From contig NZ_CAPJ01000343.1 in NCBI RefSeq assembly GCF_000331775.1, forward strand, positions 1-10,680: DNA of 10,680 nt, written 5' to 3'. Under the pieces are notes generated by a model. It had not been told where the DNA came from. It did no database searches and worked only from the letters and a program-made list of their open reading frames with translations. This DNA comes from Xanthomonas translucens pv. translucens DSM 18974. GTDB lineage: Bacteria > Pseudomonadota > Gammaproteobacteria > Xanthomonadales > Xanthomonadaceae. Of this stretch, positions 6,583 through 10,680 are shown piece after piece (the stretch's first letter is position 1; every line of letters starts with the position of its first letter). The position numbers and the translations under genes are program-made.

Positions 6583-6828
6583 GATCCGGCCGACTTCGGC
6601 TCGCTCGGCGAGCGCTGGGACATCGCCCTGCGGCTGCGCGCCGCGGGCTCGGCCCTGTGACCGCGCAGCGGCCGGCGGCCGAACGCAGCGGCTGCGAAGC
6701 GATGCGCGTGCCGCTGCTCGGCGCCTGCCTGTCCAACGCCGATGTGCTGATCCCGGCCGAACCGAGCAACCATCTCGACCGTGCGCAGCGCCGGCAACCA
6801 GGCGTGGACCGCGCCCCGGGCTGGTAAT
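6583..6828 (+). pseudogene. Decayed fragment of an ABC-F ATPase gene
   Basis: No intact gene is present from 6497 to 6965. Translated pieces match the first nucleotide-binding domain of ABC-F proteins. In one frame, 6583-6660 reads DPADFGSLGERWDIALRLRA and ends at an internal TGA. The frame then shifts, and from 6687 it reads SGCEAMRV..., where intact proteins have SGGEAMRV (signature motif). LSNADVLIPAEPSNHLD follows, where intact proteins have ...VLxLDEPSNHLD (Walker B). The catalytic Asp is replaced by Ala and the hydrophobic residue before it by Pro. The frame ends at TAA 6826-6828. The remaining parts (Walker A, second domain, VSHDR) are not recognisable. This is an inference from motif order, not from an alignment. 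Confidence 0.7.
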
Positions 6829-6904
6829 GGTGGGCGCGATGGCCGACCATTCGCGTCTGTCCGTTGCCGCCGCCCGCCCGCCGTGGGCCGCGCTGCCGCG
6901 ATAC

Positions 6905-6934
6905 GCGCGGGGCGGGTCTGGCGCCCGCCCGCGC
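6905..6934 (+). other. GC-rich stem-loop upstream of rlmKL
   Basis: G6905-G6916 pairs with C6924-C6934 in an 11-bp stem with one bulged G (6912) and a short loop, followed by a pyrimidine-rich stretch CCCTTCTTCTTC but no T run. It begins 61 bp before the rlmKL start. It might be a weak terminator for upstream transcription or a leader structure; neither is shown. Confidence 0.4.
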
Positions 6935-6965
6935 ATCCCTTCTTCTTCGTGTGGTCCGCATTCCC

Positions 6966-9146
6966 GTGAAATTCTTCGTCTCCTGCGCCAAGGGCCTGGA
7001 ATACCTGCTCGTCGACGAGCTGCTCGCGCTCGGCGTCGCCAAAGCCACCGCCACCGTGTCCGGGGTCAATAGCGAGGGCGAGCTGCGCGATGCGCAGCGT
7101 GCGGTGTTGTGGTCGCGCCTGGCCAGCCGCGTGCTGTGGCCGCTGGACGAGTTCGACTGTCCCGACGAGACCGCGCTGTATGCCGGCGTGGCGGCGTTGC
7201 CGTGGCGCCAGCACCTGACCTCGCAGCACACCCTGGCGGTGGACGCGCACGTGTCCGGTACCGCGATCACCCATGCGCGCTATGCCGCCCAGCGGGTCAA
7301 GGACGCGGTGGTGGACACGCTGCGCGGCGCAGGCCTGGAGCGGCCGTCGGTGGACGTGGAGGATCCGGATCTGCGCCTGAACCTGTCGCTGCGCAAGGGC
7401 CGCGCCACGCTGTCGGTGGACCTGGGCGGCGGCTCGCTGCACCGGCGCGGCTGGCGCCAGGTGCAGAACGCAGCGCCGCTGAAGGAGAACCTGGCCGCGG
7501 CGGTGCTGCTGCGCGGGCAATGGCCGCAGCTGTACGCGCAGGGCGGCGGTCTGCTGGATCCGATGTGCGGCAGCGGCACGCTGCTGATCGAAGGCGCGCT
7601 GATGGCCGCCGACGTGGCTCCCGGGCTGTTGCGCGGCGATCTGGCCGCCGCGCGCCGTGGCGATGCCGGCCCGCTGCAATTCAGCGCCGCGCCGAGCCGC
7701 TGGCTGGGCTTCGACCAGGAGGCCTGGCGCGTGCTGTTGACCGAGGCGCGGCAGCGCGAAGCGGCCGGCCGCGCCGCGCTGCAGCCGGTGATCCATGGCA
7801 GCGACATCGATCCGCATGCGATCCGCGCCGCGCGCGAGAACGCGCAGGCGGCCGGGGTTGCCGCGGCGATCGTGTTCGAGGTGCGCGATGTCGCCGATCT
7901 GCGCACGCCGGCGCAGTCGCTGGGCACGGTGGTGTGCAACCCGCCGTACGACGAACGCCTGGCCGCCGACACCGCGCTGTACCGGCGCCTGGGCGAGGCG
8001 CTCAAGCGCGCGGTGCCGCAGTGGCGCGCCAGCCTGCTGTGCGGCAATGCCGACCTGGCCTATGCCAGCGGCCTGCGCGCAGCGAAGAAATACCAGATGT
8101 TCAATGGCGCGCTGGAATGCCCGTTGATCGTCTGCGACCCGATCGCGGTGGCGCCGCGCGCACCGGCCGAGGCGCCGCGCGCGCTCAGCGGCGGCGCACA
8201 GATGGTCGCCAATCGCTTGCGCAAGAATCTGCGCAAGTTCAAGAGCTGGCGCGCACGCGAACGGGTCAGTTGTTTCCGCGCCTACGATGCCGACCTGCCC
8301 GAGTACGCGGCGGCGATCGACGTGTACCAGGAAGACGGCGGCCAGGCGCGTACTTACCTGCACGTGCAGGAATACGCCGCGCCGGAGGAAATCCCCGATG
8401 CCGACGTGCGCCGCCGCCGCAACGAGTTGCTGGCTGCCGTGCGCGAGGTGTTCGCCGTGCCGGCCGAGCGCGTGGCGCTGAAGTCGCGCGAGCGCGGCAA
8501 GGGCGGCAGCAAGTACGGGCGCTTCGAACAGCGCGGCGAGTTCCTGGTGGTGCGCGAACACGACGCGCTGCTGCGGGTGAACCTGTTCGATTACCTGGAT
8601 ACCGGCCTGTTCCTGGACCACCGCCCGCTGCGCGGGGCGATGGCGCAGCAGGCGCGCGGCAAGCGTTTCCTCAACCTGTTCTGCTACACCGGCGTGGCCA
8701 GCGTGCAGGCGGCGGTGGCCGGCGCCGATTCCACCACCAGCGTGGACCTGTCCGGCACCTACCTGCAGTGGTGCGCCGACAACCTGGGCTTCAACGGCAA
8801 GGGCGGCGCCCAGCACCGGCTGGTGCAGGCCGACGCGCTGATCTGGCTGGAGGCGGAGAAGAACCGCTACGACGTGATCTTCTGCGATCCGCCGACCTTC
8901 TCCAACTCCGCGCGCGCCGAGGATTTCGATCTGCAGCGCGAACACGTGCGGCTGCTGCGCGCGGCGGTGGCGCGGCTGATGCCGGAGGGCGTGCTGTACT
9001 TCTCCAACAATTTCCGCCGCTTCAAGCTGGACCAGGACGCGCTGGCCGAATTCGCGTCGTGCGAGGAGATCACCGCGCAGACCATCGCCCCGGATTTCGA
9101 GCGCAATCCGCGCATCCATCGCGCCTGGCGGTTGCAACGGCGCTGA
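6966..9146 (+). CDS. rlmKL: Bifunctional 23S rRNA methyltransferase RlmKL (m2G2445 and m7G2069)
   Basis: Methylates two guanosines of helix 74 of 23S rRNA using S-adenosylmethionine; cytoplasmic. The protein is 726 residues, near the E. coli RlmL length of 702. Residues 1-45 ([17 protein letters not shown]) are the N-terminal RlmL landmark. About 45-155 is the THUMP RNA-binding domain. The first methyltransferase has motif I DPMCGSGT (198-205) and catalytic motif NPPY (325-328). The second has [14 protein letters not shown] with N570 in motif I and CDPPTFSNS (640-648). [14 protein letters not shown] marks the junction between the two halves. The open frame extends upstream, but conservation begins at GTG 6966 (VKFFVSC). 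No Shine-Dalgarno is seen, so initiation may be weak. Transcription runs toward the inverted repeat at 9188-9255. Confidence 0.97.
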   Translation: MKFFVSCAKGLEYLLVDELLALGVAKATATVSGVNSEGELRDAQRAVLWSRLASRVLWPLDEFDCPDETALYAGVAALPWRQHLTSQHTLAVDAHVSGTAITHARYAAQRVKDAVVDTLRGAGLERPSVDVEDPDLRLNLSLRKGRATLSVDLGGGSLHRRGWRQVQNAAPLKENLAAAVLLRGQWPQLYAQGGGLLDPMCGSGTLLIEGALMAADVAPGLLRGDLAAARRGDAGPLQFSAAPSRWLGFDQEAWRVLLTEARQREAAGRAALQPVIHGSDIDPHAIRAARENAQAAGVAAAIVFEVRDVADLRTPAQSLGTVVCNPPYDERLAADTALYRRLGEALKRAVPQWRASLLCGNADLAYASGLRAAKKYQMFNGALECPLIVCDPIAVAPRAPAEAPRALSGGAQMVANRLRKNLRKFKSWRARERVSCFRAYDADLPEYAAAIDVYQEDGGQARTYLHVQEYAAPEEIPDADVRRRRNELLAAVREVFAVPAERVALKSRERGKGGSKYGRFEQRGEFLVVREHDALLRVNLFDYLDTGLFLDHRPLRGAMAQQARGKRFLNLFCYTGVASVQAAVAGADSTTSVDLSGTYLQWCADNLGFNGKGGAQHRLVQADALIWLEAEKNRYDVIFCDPPTFSNSARAEDFDLQREHVRLLRAAVARLMPEGVLYFSNNFRRFKLDQDALAEFASCEEITAQTIAPDFERNPRIHRAWRLQRR

Positions 9147-9187
9147 GGACTGCGGGCGTCGCGACGTTTTCGTCTTGGTCTCGCTGT

Positions 9188-9255
9188 TGTAGGAGCGGCT
9201 TCAGCCGCGACAGGCGCTACGGAGAGAGCCTGTCGCGGCTGAAGCCGCTCCTACA
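9188..9255. repeat. Perfect 28-bp inverted repeat built from two REP elements
   Basis: The left arm at 9188-9215 and right arm at 9228-9255 are exact reverse complements (28 of 28), with a 12-nt loop (GCTACGGAGAGA). Each arm contains the same REP core, GTAGGAGCGGCTTCAGCCGC, found at 4099 and 4296. It lies 41 bp after the rlmKL stop and 25 bp before the end of the convergent response-regulator gene. Both transcripts would form a very stable hairpin, without a T run on either side, so it may be a processing or stabilising structure more than a classical terminator. Confidence 0.93.
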
Positions 9256-9280
9256 TCGGGTGTAGCGGCGGCCGCGCGGC

Positions 9281-10324
9281 TCAGCCGTCGCTGTGCCGCG
9301 CCGGGTCATGCGTGCTGGCGCGGTGCGGCACGTCGTTGCCCGGCTCGCGTTTGCTCCAGTAGTCCTGAATCTGCAGGATCTGCGGCAGGATCTCGGTGAA
9401 CAGGCTGACCAGGCGCGGCTCGAACTGGGCGCCGGCCTGCTGCTGAAACAGCTCCATCACCTTCGCCAACGGCCATGCGTCCTTGTACGGACGCTGCGTG
9501 GTCAGCGCATCGAACACGTCGGCCACGGCCACGATCCGCGCCGACTCGGGAATGCACTCGCCGGCCAGGCCGGCCGGATAGCCTCTGCCGTCCCAGTGCT
9601 CGTGGTGGTACAGCGCGACCTCGGCGGCGAGCCGGAACAGCGGCGCGCTGCTGCGGCTGAGGATGTCGTAGCCGATCTGCGGATGCCGCTTCATCACCAT
9701 CCATTCGTCCGCATCCAGCGGCCCGGGCTTCTGCAAGATCGCGTCGGGAATGCCGATCTTGCCGGTGTCGTGCATCGGCGCGGCCTGCTCGAGCAGCTTG
9801 GCGTCCTCGCCCGACCAGCCGGCGGCGATCGCCAGCGCGCGCGCATAGGCGGCCATCCGCCAGATATGGGTGCCGGTGTCCGAGTCGCTGTAGTGGCCGG
9901 CCATGCCCAGCATCTGGATCGCGTCGCGATGGCTGCTGGCCAGGCTGGCGGCGCTAACCAGCGACAGGTGGGTGCGCACCCGCGCGCGCAGGATGCTCGG
10001 CGAATACGGCTTGGTGATGTAGTCCACGCCGCCTGCTTCGAAGCCGATGCTCTCGTCGGCGTCCTTGTCCTTGGCGGTGAGGAAGATGATCGGGATCGCC
10101 GCGGTGCGCGGGTCCTGTTTCACGGTGCGGGCGATGGTGTAGCCGTCCAGGTCGGGCAGGTCGACGTCGAGCAGGATCAGCGCCGGGCGATGCTTGACCA
10201 CCGCGCGTAGCGCCTCGGCGCCGTTCTTGGCGAAGGTCAGCGGGTAGTCCTCGCGCAGGATCTGGCGGATCAGCGCCAGGTTGCTGGCTTCGTCGTCTAC
10301 GCACAGGATGGGGGACTGGACCAT
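9281..10324 (-). CDS. Response regulator with HD-GYP domain (cyclic-di-GMP phosphodiesterase)
   Basis: A 347-residue cytoplasmic REC-HD-GYP protein, the arrangement of RpfG. The receiver (residues 4-120) has acidic pocket D10-D11, phospho-acceptor Asp53 in LILLDVDLPDLDG, Thr83 and Lys105 in TKPYSP. The HD-GYP domain (about 130-325) has SDSDTGTHIWRMA, MHDTGKIGIPDAIL with His185-Asp186, KRHPQIGYDIL, YHHEHWDGRGYP with G248-Y249-P250, VADVFDALTTQRPYK, and GAQFEPRLV. All expected metal-binding residues appear present, so it is probably an active phosphodiesterase lowering cyclic-di-GMP, switched by phosphorylation at Asp53. The last 20 residues are polar and probably disordered. Start ATG 10324 is supported by AAGGA 6 nt upstream. 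It follows a probable sensor-kinase end by 57 bp and is likely in the same operon. It is not identified as rpfG itself, since no rpfC or rpfF is visible. Confidence 0.95.
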   Translation of the reverse strand: MVQSPILCVDDEASNLALIRQILREDYPLTFAKNGAEALRAVVKHRPALILLDVDLPDLDGYTIARTVKQDPRTAAIPIIFLTAKDKDADESIGFEAGGVDYITKPYSPSILRARVRTHLSLVSAASLASSHRDAIQMLGMAGHYSDSDTGTHIWRMAAYARALAIAAGWSGEDAKLLEQAAPMHDTGKIGIPDAILQKPGPLDADEWMVMKRHPQIGYDILSRSSAPLFRLAAEVALYHHEHWDGRGYPAGLAGECIPESARIVAVADVFDALTTQRPYKDAWPLAKVMELFQQQAGAQFEPRLVSLFTEILPQILQIQDYWSKREPGNDVPHRASTHDPARHSDG

Positions 10325-10330
10325 CGTCGT

Positions 10331-10335
10331 TCCTT
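10331..10335 (-). promoter_or_regulatory. Shine-Dalgarno of the response regulator
   Basis: AAGGA on the minus strand, 6 nt before ATG 10324, in the 57-bp gap after the upstream gene. Confidence 0.6.
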
Positions 10336-10381
10336 GTCGTGTGCACCCAATGGCAGCTGGATTGGACCGGCGCTGCGAATG

Positions 10382-10680
10382 CTATTGAATCGCATCGGCC
10401 TGCCAGCGCCTGACTTTGGCCTCGGCCTCGCGGAACGAAAAACTCTCGACCAGCTGCGTCAGCTCGGTGGCCATCGCCACCGGCAGCGCTGGCGCCAAAC
10501 CATGCAGCACGCGCTCGACGCGGTCCGGATCGTCGCTGTCCAGAGCCTGCAGCAGCTGCTGCAACTGCTGCTGCAGCGGCAGCGCCGACGCGGCAACGCC
10601 GCCCGCAGCGCCATCGCTGGCAGTGGGCGCGTCCAGCAAGGCCTGCGCCGCCTCGGCCTCGGCCGCGGCCACGAAGCGCT
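10382..10680 (-). CDS. C-terminal end of a larger protein, probably a hybrid sensor kinase
   Basis: About 99 C-terminal residues, open to the right edge of the window and ending at TAG (10384-10382). The visible part is alanine- and glutamine-rich (PLQQQLQQLLQALDSDD), then VERVLHGLAPALPVAMATEL, and ends SFREAEAKVRRWQADAIQ. The helical, Leu/Glu-rich tail with a final FxxAEA...RW pattern resembles the ends of hybrid histidine kinases and Hpt-like tails in Xanthomonads, but no kinase, receiver or Hpt core is in view. The main argument is context: it lies directly upstream of a REC-HD-GYP regulator on the same strand. An internal GTG (10672) exists but is probably not a start because the frame continues. 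Confidence 0.55.
   Translation of the reverse strand, partial: RFVAAAEAEAAQALLDAPTASDGAAGGVAASALPLQQQLQQLLQALDSDDPDRVERVLHGLAPALPVAMATELTQLVESFSFREAEAKVRRWQADAIQ

Noticed and set aside
5561..7270. A 569-codon minus-strand frame
   Set aside because: Low-complexity Arg/Ala/Ser shadow of the hydrolase, GNAT and rlmKL genes.
6096..9137. A 1013-codon open frame on the minus strand opposite rlmKL
   Set aside because: Antisense shadow in high-G+C sequence: His/Arg/Ala/Gln-rich translation with no domain, while the plus strand encodes a fully recognisable RlmKL and GNAT protein.

Overview
The window looks like a chromosomal segment of a gammaproteobacterium of the Xanthomonadaceae, most probably Xanthomonas or a close relative. 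The grounds are the high G+C content (about two thirds or more by eye), the many copies of a REP-type palindrome (core GAGCGGCTTCAGCCGC led by GTAG or GTGG), and the character of the genes. It is mostly a housekeeping and stress/metabolism region. I see no phage, plasmid, CRISPR, tRNA or rRNA genes.

Layout. (1) 1-375, minus: the N-terminal 125 codons of an enoyl-CoA hydratase that runs off the left edge. (2) 537-1238, plus: an exported FKBP-type protein whose C-terminal isomerase domain has lost most active-site residues; a clear Rho-independent terminator follows (1261-1294). (3) 1354-3032, plus: a fusion of a four-cysteine DUF1289 module with a NudL-type CoA pyrophosphatase, overlapping by ATGA with a two-domain 3-mercaptopyruvate-type sulfurtransferase. 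(4) 3099-4049, plus: a DUF1684 lipoprotein whose signal peptide is built on a hexanucleotide repeat. (5) 4050-4307: a repeat-filled gap with two tandem REP pairs. (6) 4308-4886, minus: an AmpD-family amidase, divergent by only 38 bp from (7) 4925-6496, plus: a MOSC protein, an alpha/beta hydrolase overlapping it by 4 bp, and a YhbS-like GNAT acetyltransferase. (8) 6497-6965: a gene-poor stretch holding a decayed piece of an ABC-F ATPase gene and a GC-rich stem-loop. (9) 6966-9146, plus: the two-headed 23S rRNA methyltransferase RlmKL. (10) 9188-9255: a perfect 28-bp inverted repeat between convergent genes. (11) 9281-10680, minus: a REC/HD-GYP response regulator preceded by the C-terminal end of a larger protein, probably a hybrid sensor kinase.

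How the genes fit together. Translational overlaps support two small operons: Nudix fusion/sulfurtransferase, possibly extending to the lipoprotein, and MOSC/hydrolase, possibly extending to the acetyltransferase. The rightmost pair looks like a two-component signalling unit with a cyclic-di-GMP phosphodiesterase output. I did not find a coherent undescribed multi-gene system. The unusual items are individual ones: the degenerate FKBP, the DUF1289-Nudix fusion, the ABC-F relic, the signal-peptide microsatellite and the organised repeats.
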